From Varanus komodoensis (taxonomy: Eukaryota > Chordata > Lepidosauria > Squamata > Varanidae), in the NCBI RefSeq assembly GCF_004798865.1, contig NW_025335854.1, forward strand, positions 7,288,170 through 7,352,169: a stretch of DNA of 64,000 nt, given 5' to 3'. A program made the translations under genes and the position numbers. Under the pieces are notes generated by a model. That model ran no database searches, was not told where the DNA came from, and saw only the letters and a program-made list of their open reading frames with translations. Below, piece after piece: positions 35,163 through 47,289 of this stretch. How positions within the stretch are numbered: the first letter of the stretch is position 1; each line of letters starts with the position of its first letter.

Positions 35163-35303
35163 CACCCTTCCCCAACCTTGTCCTTCCAGATACCTTTGGA
35201 CTACAACACCCAGAGTTCCCAGTCAATGGCCCTGCTGGATGAGAATTCTGGGAGTTGCAGTCCAAAATGCCTCTGAAGGCCACCAGGTTGAGGAAAACTG
35301 GGT
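35163..35303. mobile_element. Palindromic DNA element (CCAACCTGG family), well preserved
   Basis: The left arm 'cccttccccaaccttgtccttccagatacctttggactacaacacccag' faces 'gggagttgcagtccaaaatgcctctgaaggccaccaggttgaggaa'. Nearly the whole element is self-complementary around 'gtcaatggccctgctgg'. It has no coding capacity, and I infer it was moved by a DNA transposase supplied in trans. Confidence 0.75.
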
Positions 35304-35439
35304 TGGAGCATCTGCTTCATGAGTCTTCAGCTCCTTTGTTTCCTTAGTAACCTAAGGTGGCTTTCACCCATAACTTTGATTAGATATTGAATCCTTTGAT
35401 TGCAAGACATGTCTTGATCATTATTATCTCACTGCTGCT

Positions 35440-35580
35440 TGCTTTTGGTGTCCTTTTAGAGTTTTCTGTTATAATGTTCTTAGTGTCCATGTTTTGGATG
35501 GCTACTTTTTATTTGTGGGCCACTCTGTGATTCCTCCTAAACAACGATGTGCCAATCCAATCAACCAATTTAAATAAATC
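35440..35580 (+). mobile_element. LINE 3' tail fragment, possible
   Basis: An AT-rich stretch ends in 'ggatggctactttttatttgtgggccactctgtgattcctcc..aatttaaataaatcatt'. This resembles the 'tgtaagccac' plus AAAT-tail layout of LINE 3' ends. No coding part is left. Confidence 0.35.
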
Positions 35581-37614
35581 ATTAATATATTGCAGGGGCT
35601 CTCAGTGGCTTACTTCCTGCCATCCAAAGCAATACCAAATACCATGTTAATTGGGGTTTGCTCTCCATGCTTTCAGAAAGAAGTATCTGTCAGCCATGAC
35701 AAGCAAAGATCTTCCAGTGAGATAGCCATGTGTTCTACGTTACAGAGGGTCGTCTGCTGAATGAAAATGTTTTCTGTTTGAAAAACCGACTGGCCCAAGT
35801 GTGGTTTAAAAGTTAAGAGCTCATCAGAGGGGGAGAACAAGAGCCTGGAAGGGTCCCAGCCGGCCAAGGAAACTCTGTGCAAGGCATTTATTGTCTGCTC
35901 CTGATTCCGCGCTCACAGCAGCTTAGGGTTGCTTTGCATGATGCCGCTCCTGGGGCTCCTTATCTGTGGAAGGTTTTATTCTGAGCCTGAGGAGCACTGT
36001 CCATGGTGCTGCTCCATCTCCAAAATAATATCTCCACTATGGATAAAATAAAAGCTGCCATGATTAAGGAACTCGCTGACACAGGAGTCCACCAGGTTCC
36101 CTTCCCAGGTGGCTAGTGTGGTTGCTGTCATCAGTTGTATTGCGTTTCTTTCTTTGCATGTTAGACAGACATATCACAGGGTGTATAAGGTTGTGCCCCT
36201 GCAGAACAACCCTGCCCCTCAAAAAACCCTTAGTAAAAAAGAAACAAGCTGTGATATTAATCCTGAGAATGGCACTTGCTTCCACAATGTGGGCATGTCA
36301 GAAGAGGTTGCAGAAACAAGCATTTCAGTTTAATTCTGGGCCTGCTCTAGGAAGCGTTAACTTTCCACTGCACCAGCAGTGGGTTCCCCCAGAAGACAAA
36401 CAGCTGAGGTGCACAGGCAGCTCCGGATCCTTTCGATAACCCCTTCTTGAAATTTTTTGAGGGAAAGAGATTGAATATTTGGCTCTGATGACTTGAGCAA
36501 AACCTTCTTTCTCCAAGAGACAGACATGTCTCACAGAGAAAATACTGGGCTCTTATGAAAGGGGCCAGACACCTTCCTCTCTCCTTGCTTATCTATTATT
36601 GAGCATTTAAAAATGCATATGCCACCTGATGCAATATAAAAAGAGCCGAACCTCCAGATTTATTTACTTCCTACATTCATTTTACCTGAACATTGATTTC
36701 CCCTTATCTTATAAAAAGGATGTAATTGTTCTTTAAAAGTGGTGATTCTTTTCTTGCCAGCTTTTCTTTCTTTACACGCTTCACTTTTACCCAGAATGAC
36801 TTACATAAAAGAGAATATGATTAAACATCCTGAAAGACTGAAACTGGTCGATTCAAGTCATTCAGCCCAGCTCAACCTATTCAGCGTCTTTCAGATCACT
36901 CAGCCTATTTTCCCTGCACTTCAAACATCTCCTCGTAACAATTCCTTCTCCAACTGCTGCCACAGTGGGGTGAACTTTAACCTCCCTTTCTGGAGAATGA
37001 CGCCAACTTACCTTTCACAGCATCATCATCCACTCCCCAACCTATCATCCCCATCACTTTTAGAACAACACCCCCATCGCACACGCTCTGGCCCTCGCGC
37101 CATTGGAGACCCCTATTTCACTGTTCCACAGCCCCGCATATTTCTGGCCTTCGGAAGAAGCCCGTTCCATTTTGTCACCACCTTAAGTGAAAAATGCCCC
37201 GAGCCCCTGAGTCTGCAGGGGTCGTAGTTGCCCTGAGTCCCCCCTGCGAGCGGCTGGCCAAGCCCGCGAGAGTGGGGGAACCTTCAGAACAAACTGTGCA
37301 CCCCCAGCTGCCTGTAATCTGGCTTCTTGCTGGAGAAGCGTGCTTGCAATGCTACTGTCAGCTCGGCACTTTTAGTACATCCCATCTTTATTGTACTAAA
37401 ACTTTATTGTACTTTAAAACTCCCAGGGAGCCACTCAGCTGGCGTGCTGTTGGGAAAGTTGTGGCAAGGAGGGAGCCTGGTGGATCCGTGAGGTGCTGAG
37501 CGATGCGACGCCAGTGTAAATTCCATCAGCTGCCAAGGAGCTTACCTCCCGGTAGGCAATGCTTCAGACAACTGAGATACCAACGCTGGGAAAGGGGCAG
37601 ACACATTGTGCCAG

Positions 37615-37872
37615 GGTACACTAGCAGCCTATTTGTTTTTCGGCGCCAGGCGAAGACCTTTTTATTTAAGCATCATTTTAATTGTTAACAATATTTGCTT
37701 ATTTATCTGGCCAGGGTGACTTCTTTTATATTGTTATTTCTTTTATATTGTTAATTTTATATTGTTATTTTTGTATTTTATTGTATTTTATTTTGTGTTG
37801 TGAGCCGCCCCGAGGCTTCGGTAAGGGGCGGCATAGAAATGTTATAACAACAACAACAACAACAACAACAAC
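37615..37872 (+). mobile_element. L2-like LINE 3' end with (AAC)n tail
   Basis: The frame [19 protein letters not shown] and stop is followed by an AT-rich 3' region, then 'gtgagccgccccgaggcttcggtaaggggcggcatagaaat', and an (AAC)n tail at 37846-37872. It is almost identical in its end to the copy at 28892 but has a different terminal microsatellite. Confidence 0.87.
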
Positions 37873-38054
37873 TCCCAGCCTCTCTAGCTAGCTCAAGCAA
37901 TGGAGAGTGTTGGGTAAGAAGCACGGCAGCCCCGGGCAATCGCGCTCTCCGACTGCTTAGCTCCATCCTGGACTATCCTTCGGAAAGCGAAATAGTGTGC
38001 AGGGGAATCAGGGAGAATGGGATAGGACAAGGTTCTCAGATGCAGGAGGCAGAG

Positions 38055-38160
38055 GAGGTGATTAGCTCAGCTCCCATCAGCCCCATCCAGCATAGCCAAT
38101 GGCAAGAGCCAATGGGAGTTGTAGTCAAAGCACCTGAGGGGCTTGGGTTGGGAAAGCTGA
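38055..38160. mobile_element. Palindromic DNA element (CCAACCTGG family)
   Basis: The arms 'cagctcccatcagccccatccagcatagccaatgg' and 'ccaatgggagttgtagtcaaagcacctgaggggcttgggttgggaaagctg' match the family. The left end is missing. Confidence 0.6.
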
Positions 38161-38490
38161 GTGGATCCAACTTTTTCAGCAGGCAAAACTCCACGGATGG
38201 AGCAACGGCTTTGCCACATGACCAATAGGGAGCAGAGTGCTTTATGCCAGCGGCTTGGGCTTTGGGGGCTGCATTCCAGGGACACCTGGGAACACAGCTG
38301 GGAGTTACCAGGAAGTGAAGAGGCTCCCCTTGTGAGAGGAACAGCCCTGCAGGACAAACAGCCCTGCAAAGGCTTGCCCACCACAACTGAGCAGCAGTGG
38401 GAAGCCTGGGTGTCCTGGGCAGCATCACAGTTCAGGCAGGATGCGAGGGAAGTCCGACAAGCCCAGCCAACATCCTCCAGAAAATGCGCA

Positions 38491-38800
38491 TGCCGTGTGT
38501 CTGTGCGCCATCGAGCCATCCCTGACTCACGGTGACCCTAGAAATGAAAGCTCTCCAGAACGTCTTGCCACGGCAGCCCCGCTCAGCCCTTGTCAGTTCA
38601 AGGCTGTGGCTTCCCTGATGGAATCAATACCGGTTCTAGTTGGTTGTCCTCATTGCCTCCTCCTCCTCCTGCCGCTGCTGCAGCCGCCTTCAACTTTCCT
38701 AGCACGGTTGTCTCCTCCAGGGAGTCTGGCCTTCTCATGATGTGCCCAAAGTATCACATCCTCAGTTTTCACATTTTTCGCTTCTAGGGAAAGCTCTGCA
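38491..38800 (-). mobile_element. LINE 3' fragment, RTE/BovB-like, antisense (family uncertain)
   Basis: The plus strand shows 'catcgagccatccctgactcacggtgaccctagaaatgaaagctctccagaacgtc', 'ttcaaggctgtggcttccctga', 'ttcaactttcctagcacggttgtctcctccagggagtctggccttctcatgatgtgcccaaagtatcacatcctcag'. This is a common reptile LINE 3' pattern built like the RTE-clade ends. A diverged relative lies at 50765. Confidence 0.6.
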
Positions 38801-39254
38801 TGGATTTAATCTGAGACGACCCATTTGGTTGTCTTTCTGTCAGTCCAGGCTATTCACAAAGCAAAATGGGCGTACACCTGGGAAAACATCCCAGAATCTC
38901 TGCACTGTGATCATTGCACCCCTGGCCCTCAATACAGTTGCTGAAGGTAGCTTGGAAGCCACCGTTCTTGCTCAGCCACTAGAGCAAACCATTGGTGAAA
39001 ACCTCAGGAGCCGTCCGGTCCGGCATCATCCAGTCTAGAGCTAGCAAGAGACGGACGGACAGTGTCTCTCCATGGACTCGGGCAGGAGTTCTTCCAACGC
39101 TACTTGGAACAGCAGGGACAGAAAGTGAAACCTTCTGCATGCCAAGCTGGTGGAGAGAAAGTAGAGGAGGACCCCTCTCTCTCCCCCCGCCCCGCAATAC
39201 CAGAATCCAAAGGGGTCTTCCCAGAGAGCGGATTGGTGGGAGATTCAGGATGGA

Positions 39255-39545
39255 GAAAGGCAAGTCCTTCTTCACACAACGTATGATGCAACGGATGAAG
39301 TGGTGGCGGCCACCCATTTGGATGGCTTGAAAAGGGATTAGATGCATCCGCAGGGGCGGGGGCTCCCCGTGCCTGCTGGCCATCTGCTTGCCCCGGTTGC
39401 CAGAGGCGGCGTGGCAGCTCACCCGGGTGCTGAGCAGCTTGGGCAGCTGGAGGGCCGCACCTGTCCTGCCTGAGGGATCCAGGGGCAGCTGGTTTGCCAT
39501 CGTGCACACAGAGTGCTGGACTGGATGCACCTTGCCGTCTTATGT
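39255..39545 (+). mobile_element. CR1 LINE 3' end (GTTCTTATG-type subfamily)
   Basis: The sense order is 'agtccttcttcacacaacgtatgatgcaac', 'tggtggcggccacccatttggatggcttgaaaagggattagatgcat', 'ctgagggatccaggggcagctgg', 'gagtgctggactggatgcaccttg', ending 'ccgtcttatgttctg'. This is the second CR1 subfamily of the window, also present at 60575. Confidence 0.85.
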
Positions 39546-39875
39546 TCTGGGCACACTGCCCTGGAGTCTGGGGTCCCTGCCACTCAGTCCCAAAGGCTGG
39601 CCAGGGACTTGGCACCTCCAGCAACCATGTGGTCCCGAGGTGAGGGACAACGGTAGATACGAGTGCTGTCTAGGCAGCACAAGCACTGCTCTGTGGCACC
39701 CGATTACCAGGAGGACCCTGGCTTGTAGCCTGAATCATCTGTACATCTCCTCCAGCCTCGAAGCAGTGGAGCTGCAGCCCACACAGACGCAGAGCCAAAG
39801 CAGCAGAGATCCCGGCCCCAGACTTGGGGCGCGACGTGAGAATGGAGCCGCTCCTCCCGGCTCTCTGCAGCCATG

Positions 39876-39908
39876 CCTGCAGGCAGGCAGGCAGGCAGGC
39901 AGGCAGGC
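39876..39908 (+). repeat. (GCAG)n microsatellite
   Basis: About eight GCAG/AGGC units follow 'gccat'. Open frames crossing it are Ala/Gly/Arg/Gln repeats and have no meaning as protein. Confidence 0.95.
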
Positions 39909-40607
39909 GAGAGGCTGGGTGCTGCTGTCTCTTTAAGGGCTCCTCCTGCGTCCATCACTCTCCATGGCCAACGCACTGTCCTCATTTCAAGTCTGGCTGG
40001 TGGGAGGCTGGGCCCCAGAGGTAGACGGATGATGCCCCAGCCTCCTAATGGAGCTTGACAGCGGTGGGATTAAAAGCACAAGCCTGGCATCTGGAAGGCC
40101 GTGAGTCAGATCTCTGCGCCCTGCAATCAGCACTCTCCTCCAAGAGCTGAACCCTAAAAGAACCCCTTTGGTTGGGCTGGGGTGGAGGACTGAGCCGGAG
40201 AGTGGATAAAGCACGGGGGACGGGAAGGGAGGGGGACGTGCTTCGCCGCAGGAAGCGCCGTGATTATGGGAGAGCGAGCATTAGGCCAGCTCAGCTTTGC
40301 CCTAACCTAGCTGTCTCCTCCGCCTCCAAGCTGCACAGACGCTGCGCCAGCTACTGCGTCTAAGCACCTTAGATGCTGGTCCTCGTGGTCTTCTGGGGGG
40401 TCTCTGGGAGGCAGCCCTGCGTCTTAGTGAATTTGCGAAGCACAAAGCTTTCCTCTCCCCACCTGCCACCCCATGTTGTACAACTGCTTCTTGGTGCCTT
40501 CAGTGCTGGACAGCTGGCCAGAATATTTAAAAACAGCCGTATCGGAGCATGTGCGGTTCAGCCCGCTCCTACCCAAGGAGCCATCCTAGCCGCACAATAT
40601 GCAGATG

Positions 40608-40836
40608 CGGAGCCAGTGGGGTGCAGTGGTCAAGAGCGTGGGTCCCCAGCGGAGATCTGGCTCGGGTCCCCACTCAGCCATGGAGCCAGCTGGGTTTCTG
40701 GAGGGACAGTCACAGACTCTCAGCCCTCCCTACCTCACAGGGTTGTTGTTGTGAGGATAGGATGGGGGGCATTATGTAGCAGCTTTGAATTTCTTGAAAG
40801 AAAAGGTGGAATATAAATATAATAATGAATAAATAT
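40608..40836 (+). repeat. Sauria-type SINE, full length
   Basis: The head 'gagccagtggggtgcagtggtcaagagcgtgg' is followed by 'cactcagccatggagccagctgg', 'tacctcacagggttgttgttgtgagg' and the tail 'aaaggtggaatataaatataataatgaataaat'. Confidence 0.93.
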
Positions 40837-41509
40837 CTGGACTGTGTTACTACAACGAAGGAGTGCTTTGATCCGCCCGCCCCCCCCACTTTTGGACTTT
40901 TACAGGCTGCATTCCAGCAGGTGTAGGGGCCTTACTCCCTGCAGAAGGGGGAAACTACACCAGAGCTAAGGCATTAGACCTACTTAGCACCAGCAGGTAA
41001 GCCCCCCACCCCAATTGCTGGGAGATCTTCCTCCACAGAAACATACAAGGGGCTACCCTGGCAGAATGCACACTTCTCCAACATGCAACACCAAAAAAAA
41101 CAGGTTTTAGAAATTTCCCCAGGTCAGGAAAGCTTGGAAATTGAAGGATATTTCTGGACCAGTAACTGACAGATGCGGCGGGGTGGCTTCTATCCCTGAT
41201 GTACCTGAAACAGAGGTGAAACTTATTCTCCTCCACACAACCGAATGCTCCACAGACATTCAAGTTGTTTTATACTGTATTTGTCGTGCCATGAAAGCTT
41301 GATTGGTAGCTGGCAGAGTGGTAGTCAGTGTTTTCAGTGCATGTACTCTGTTGGAAGGGATATTCCACAAGGAGGGACTCCCCTCCGAGATGGACCCTTC
41401 CCCTATTTTGGGGGCTCCTTCTTGACCTGTTCAGCAGGGGCTTCTGCCTCTCTCTGTTGCATTTTCAGGTGGGTGGAAGCCCACTTACACCAGTGCAGTT
41501 GATCCCAGC

Positions 41510-41665
41510 TTAAATCTGAACCCAATCCTATTTCTGTCTGAATCTATGCTTTTTATTGAAATTTCAAATGTTTTTTAATTGATTTTTATGTTTTAGTTTA
41601 ATGATACTTCAGCATTTTAGCTCTATTTTAGTACTGTTAGCCACTTTTTGGTGGAAAAGTAGGCA
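41510..41665 (+). mobile_element. LINE 3' tail, possible
   Basis: An AT-rich stretch ends in 'ctgttagccactttttggtggaaaagtaggcaatgag', like the 'gccac..aggtgggtataaa' end of LINE tails. The BovB fragment abuts it on the right, perhaps inserted at its end. Confidence 0.4.
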
Positions 41666-41667
41666 AT

Positions 41668-42105
41668 GAGTGTTGTTGTTAGTCGCGAAGTCATGTCCGA
41701 CCCATTGCGACCCCATGGACAACATTCCTCCAGTCCTTCCTGTCCCCCACCATCCCCGGAGTCCACTTAGGCTCACACCAACTGCTTCGGTGACTCCACC
41801 CAGCCACCTCATCCTCTGCCGTTCCCTCCTTCTTTTGCCATCTATTGTCCCCAGCATTAGGCTCGTCTCCAGGGAGTCCTTCCTGCTCATTAGGTGGCCA
41901 GAGTATTTGAGTTTCACCTTCAGTATCTGGCCTTCCAAAGAGCAGTCAGGGTTGATCTCCTCTAGGACTGACCGGTTTGATCGCCTTGCGGTCCAAGGGA
42001 CTCGCAGGAGTCTCCTCCAGCACCACAATACAAAGGCCTCAATTCTTCCGCACTCAGCCTTCCTTATGGTCCAGCTTCACAGCCATACATTGCAAGTGTA
42101 ACTGT
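41668..42105 (-). mobile_element. BovB (RTE clade) LINE 3' end, antisense
   Basis: On the minus strand a frame reads MWCWRRLLRVPWTARRSN, then EEINPDCSLEG, KYSGHLMSRKDSLE, LGTIDGKRRRERQRMRWLGG and SQWVGHDFATNNN. This is the C-terminal part of the BovB ORF after the reverse transcriptase, familiar from ruminants and squamates. Plus-strand words such as 'cccattgcgaccccatggac' and 'ggagtccttcctgctcattaggtggccagagta' are diagnostic. The copy is 5'-truncated and keeps an almost intact frame of about 130 codons, so it is not very old. BovB is known to have moved between vertebrate lineages, and its presence fits a squamate host. Confidence 0.93.
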
Positions 42106-42405
42106 AATGAATATTTAATGTATCATTCAACTGAATCACAGAAAGAATGGCACAAATGCAATTATAATGCCCCACGTAAAACACCAACCAAAAGACGCAA
42201 GGACCTGGTTTGCACGTCAGGTCGACCCACGTCTGCTTCGTTTCCCTCCTCCTTTGCCCGCCCCCTCCCCGCATTGCAAACGCCCCTGCAGTGCTGGCCG
42301 GTCAAGTGGGTGGATTTTCTGACCTCTCTGCCCTGCTTCTCTGCAACCTGACAAACGACACCAGGACAATCCCAAGTTTTGAGCACACACAGAAATAATA
42401 TTATG

Positions 42406-42490
42406 TGGAATTATGTAATTAGGAGAATTATGTGAGCTGCTTTGAGGTCATTGTAAGGGGAAAGTGGGATATAAATCTAATAAAATAAGA
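42406..42490 (+). repeat. SINE or LINE 3' tail fragment
   Basis: The stretch 'gtgagctgctttgaggtcattgtaaggggaaagtgggatataaatctaataaaataa' matches the 3' ends shared by squamate SINEs and LINEs. The head is not recognisable. Confidence 0.55.
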
Positions 42491-43687
42491 GAGTCCACAC
42501 TTCAAACAACCCAGCTAGTGTTTAAGAGTGCGATGGGGTGATACGTGCCACGTGAAGCCCCGGGGACTGTGGGTCCTAGGAGGGCTAGCTCTTCCTCCCG
42601 CACAATGGACATCAGCCTCATGGGAGCAAAACCTCTTGCCACTACTTGCCACTACTGACATCACCTGGTGCAGGTGGACCAGGTGGGGCGGGGCAGGCCA
42701 CTTCACCCCCTGGCCATACCTGGTTCTGCACTCCTGCTTCAGTAAGTGATCTGATGGCTTCTGGGGTCGTGCACAGAAGCAGGAGCCCACGTTCCGGAAG
42801 ACACGCCAGAAGGACCGCCTATGGTTTTCCCAGAGATGTACAAGAAAGCATGGGATGCACCTGCCTTCCGCAACCTGCTCCGCAGGTGGTTGGACTTCAG
42901 CTCCCTCAGTCCCCCAGGTGGTGCTGCTATTTGAAGATCTTGGACTGGCAAACGTCTGGCTTGTGCCCCCACCGGCCCCCAGATCCTTGGCCTGCAAATT
43001 GCAGAGCCCTCCTTCCCGCTTCCAGACGCTACTCCTGTGTGAATTGGAGGCAACAAGGGGGTCAGTGCCTCCCCACAACACACCCACACACTCTTTTCCC
43101 GCCTCACCAGCTAAGCAAGGGGAGCTGAGACCACCTGCAGTGGCGGCAGCAGCTCGGCCGAGCTGGGTGGCCGCCTCCGGTGCTCAGCACCCCGAGTCTG
43201 GCAGCCGCCGCAGCACTTTGCTAAAGCTGAGAGGAGCTGTCACTCCGCGACCTCCTCCTGCCAGTGCCAAATGCTTTCTGACAGCCCATTTAAAACTCAA
43301 AGCACTTCCATTTACAGGCCCCGCAACAGAACCGCTGACTGGGACAGCAGATGGAGGCAGAAGCTGCACGGCCAGCGGCCCCTGCCTCCACCCTCTCCTC
43401 GGAGACTGGCGCCGAGGACCAGCTGCTTCAGTGCACTGCGCCTCTGCCAGCATGCCCTGCCCTCAAGCGCACTGGCAGCTGCCACCCAGGGTAGAGTTTG
43501 GTGCTTCCTGCAGCCATGCAGTCCCCCCTTCTGGACTATGGCCCAGGGACTTGCACTGAGACCTCCAGACTTCTGTGAAATCTGGGCTGCAATCCGGACG
43601 GGCCAAAGCGGACCGCCTGGCTGCGGAGCCCCAGGAAAGAAGGCGCTTGCTTCCCATCAGATCCAGAACACGCCAGATTTCAGGGTC

Positions 43688-43825
43688 CGTGGACAACTGC
43701 CTCAGGCAGCCCTCCAGAGATTGGGGCCACCGCTCCAGGCCGCTGTCCCTGCTGACTGGGGCTGAGGGGCGTTGAAGTCCAAAACATCTGGGCAGCACCA
43801 AGCTGGGAAAGGCTCCCCAGGTCAC
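43688..43825. mobile_element. Palindromic DNA element (CCAACCTGG family), diverged
   Basis: The right arm 'gactggggctgaggggcgttgaagtccaaaacatctgggcagcaccaagctgggaaaggct' is clear. The left arm is weaker. Confidence 0.5.
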
Positions 43826-44764
43826 ACCCTTCATCCTGTTTCAGAAAAAAGGGCAAGGTGGCACTCATGAGCCAGGGTCCTCTGTGTCCTGCCCTGTCCC
43901 CAAGGAGAAGACGTGTGTCCACAGAGCCATCTTCCAATCCATTCGCACAGCCTTCCTGAGCGAGGCCGGGAGGGCCACCCAGCAAGGGTCGTGTCTGACC
44001 GGGGTTTGTAGCCGGAAGTGTATTCTGTCTGTGCTCTACACGCATTCCCAGCATGCATTTTCAGCCGGCCATGAAGCTCACTAATTTTTAACCCACTCGT
44101 TGTTGGTGGTGACCTGCCGAGTTGCTTGGCCTCAAAATGATGCTCTGCAGCCGTTTGGAGCTCATCGTGAGCCGCTACGGGAGCCCGTGGGGGCAGCCTT
44201 TCTGGAGATAGCAAGTCAGTTCTCTCCCCTTTGTGCCTGGCATCCCACTAGGTTGTGTGAACTGGCCGGAGATGCTCAGCCCCTCCTCCTGCCTGGGGTT
44301 GCCCTGAAGATACAATAGAGGAGCAGAGGATGGCAGTTAATGACTTGGGATTCATTGCGAAAAGAAGAAAAATACCTCCGACTGTGGAAGAAAACTATCT
44401 CAGTTAGTGGACACTATAGAAATCAACTAACTAAATAAGTAAGGATAGAGGCAGAATGAAAACACAATAAAATTACAATGCCCAAAGCTCAGAGCTTAAC
44501 CCAGAATTCCTCTTGCTCCTCTGGATCTCCAAGGAAAGGCATCAGCTTTCCAGGCAAAAGGGACGGAAACAAGGGAGGATGGGCCCACCCCAGCCTTTTC
44601 CATGGATGCTGTATAAAATAGGCGTGTAAGTTAAGGATACATTTTCTACTAGAGTTGCATCCTCTTCTCCCAGTTCTGCACCCAGCTTGGGCCTTATCAT
44701 GCCAAGCACCACTCCATGCTTTGCCCACACCGAAGCCTGAGGGCCCAATCCACTGGAGACCTAC

Positions 44765-45010
44765 CAACTCTATGACACGATTCAGACAACTCAGCAACCC
44801 ACGGTGGGCTTTTTTTAAACCATTGTCAATCTGCTGTGTGCTCTAAACTCAGTTGTGGTATTTTACCATGGCAAGTGTGGGGTTTAGAAAGCGTAAGAAA
44901 CTATGGTTTATTCCATGGCTTCTCCAAGCCACCATGGCTTGTTGTGTTGCCTGAATCCACAGCAACCACACAGGTTGGCTTGTCATGCTGTGTGAATGCA
45001 GCCTATAAGG
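44765..45010. mobile_element. Dispersed gtgggttg/ccatgg family element
   Basis: The words 'acgattcagacaactcagcaacccacggtgggc' at the left and 'ccatggcttgttgtgttgcctgaatcc..ttgtcatgctgtgtgaatgcagcc' at the right frame 'aaactatggtttattccatgg'. The ends look roughly inverted (gattcagaca / tgtgtgaatgc). Confidence 0.55.
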
Positions 45011-46144
45011 ATATTGCTCTCCAGTTCTAGAATGGGGGCTTGAACTGCTCTGTTTGCTCTCCCCGCCCCTCTTTTTTAGGCAAACACCAAGTACTTTGCT
45101 CCCCTGAAGGGTAGGTGGATCCAATCTACACTTGTAGCAAAATGAGGTAAAAGAGTAGAGGTGGGAAGGATGTAATTTTTAAAAACTCCTTTTGTAAAAC
45201 ATGCTCTAGCTTTTGGGGGCTGTAACATCATTCACCCAACAAGCAGAAGCAATTTTCTAAATCACGCGGGGAACCTACAGAGGCAGAAAAGGCTCCCGGG
45301 GCAGAAATTTCCCCCCAATCATGGAGAGTCATGGATGGTGGGGGTTTAAAGCAAACATGCTCATCCTTGATCATGCCAACAATTTGAGCCCAGGAAAGGG
45401 TTCCTCTGTGAGCAAAATACTAGCCCACCACGGATGAAGGTCCTAGCCCAGCTGTGCTAGCTTTCTTGTGGCAGGGAGGCGTTCCCCTGGAGAAGATGAT
45501 GGGGTTATGATGCTCTACCAGGGCCTATGCATCATGGCCTCCCCCAATGAATTCCAGCAACTGATGCTTGGTGAGGGTGCAGGGATTACTCTGTGGTCAC
45601 ACCTTGGAGCAGGGAGTTGGTTGGCAAGATTTCTCTCAGAGGAACTGGTCAATCCGGGCTTATTCTTTACCTGAGGACAAATGTCAGAGAATCACAGGAT
45701 TCTCCAGAGTGTAGCTTGTGGGGGGGGAAATTCCACCCAAGCAAAGAAGACACGTGCCTCTTGTACAGTCAGTATGGACTCTCACAAGAACAAGCGGAGG
45801 AGAGGCCCGCACTGAGCTGTTTTCTGAGCACCTTGGTTCCAAGGCTACATCAATATAAATGCAGTGAACTACAACCCCGCACATCACTGGGCTCCATTAG
45901 ACGCTCTCCTGGAGTGCACACCTCACTGGAGTTCACCATGCCCTGGCTTTCAGGAATAGCTGGAGTGAGAGGGAACACTCTATTGAATGTCAATTTTTAA
46001 TTCACTTTAAACATTTTTGTTTTGCCTCCAGAGAGCTCTTGTGTTATAATCCTGCTTGCTAAAACAACACTTGTTACCAGACGTGGCAAACTTGCTGCAA
46101 GTTTTCCTGCCCCCAGTGGTGCTCAGGCTTCTGTAGGTTCCAGC

Positions 46145-46330
46145 TGTTCTGGCCAATGGGATAGACCAGCTTGTGACAAACTGAGACTAAACCAGAATAC
46201 AGTGTTCAGATGTAATGATAGACCACATGGCACTCAAGCCAAGATCCACAAGGCAACACCAAACCATGGTTTACAATCCTGGCTTCTTGGTCCCATCATT
46301 AGTGGACCTGGCCAGGTTCAGACATATAAA
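46145..46330. mobile_element. Dispersed gtgggttg/ccatgg family element
   Basis: The words 'gtgttcagatgtaatgatagacc', 'aacaccaaaccatggtttacaatcctggcttc' and 'caggttcagacatataaa' match the family. The two copies of 'gttcagat/gttcagac' are direct rather than inverted, so the ends are uncertain. Confidence 0.45.
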
Positions 46331-47289
46331 CAAGGCAGAGGTAAGCAAAACAGACCATGGGTTGATATGTAGCACTCTGAATATACTATACAATATAGCA
46401 CTCCAAATGCATTTGCTATGATCACATTTGCTAGCATCAGAAGCAAGGTGAGAGTATCTGAACTACTCTGGAGAACACGCAACCTCACCCCTTCTTCCTT
46501 CTTGTGGCACGAGGCAGCTGGCTGCCATCGTCCAGGCCCTGACTGACCTCCCCACTCCTCCGTAAAGCACACACGCTGCCATTGGGTTGCATGAACCGTG
46601 CCGTTCGGCCTCAGGTTTAGCGGTTTGCTCATAAATATGAAGCCTGAAGGCCATTTGGAAAGGACAGGCATCCGAATCTCCGTAGCGGGACTTGGACGGG
46701 CACATGGCATGCCCTCGTCTATTCACTGGGGGCACAGCAGGCACTTCTCACTCGGCGTTGGCAGAACTTTGCAGCAGAACTGCAGGAGGGTGGGAGCCCC
46801 AGATGCGTCTTCTCGCGTGTGTGTGAGCACGTGCGTCCACACCCTTTGCAGTGGTGAAGCAGTGCTAGCGAGAACACTTTGTTGGGTCTGCCAGATGTGT
46901 CCACCACATCAAGCCGGGGGAAGAAGCAAAGGAGCACTCTGGGGAAAGCAAGTGAAAGGAAAGGCCTTCCAGTCAACCCTTCCTTGGGAACGCGGCCTCC
47001 TGCAGCAACCCTCCCAAGGGCTTCCTCCTCATGTGCGTAGGAGGCTCCAGCGTGACAGGACCTGTGGGGACGCTGCAAGGCAGATGTTTGTGTCCATGCA
47101 CAATGCAGAGAGAAGCCTGCTTCTCCGAGATCGCTCCACCAGAGAACACACCTCTGAAAGGAGGACTGGTGAGGGGCAGGGTAGGCGCTGTGTCACGGCC
47201 TGTTTATGAAATCCTCCAAGGATGTTCCAGGCCATTTACAAAAGGAGCACCCCCCACCCAAAAAAATGCACCGTTAGCCCAGTGATGGA

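Noticed and set aside
42515-43765. Overlapping open frames on both strands in a GC-richer stretch
   Set aside because: They have the same cause as in the CpG island: composition. No motif or splice pattern supports them.
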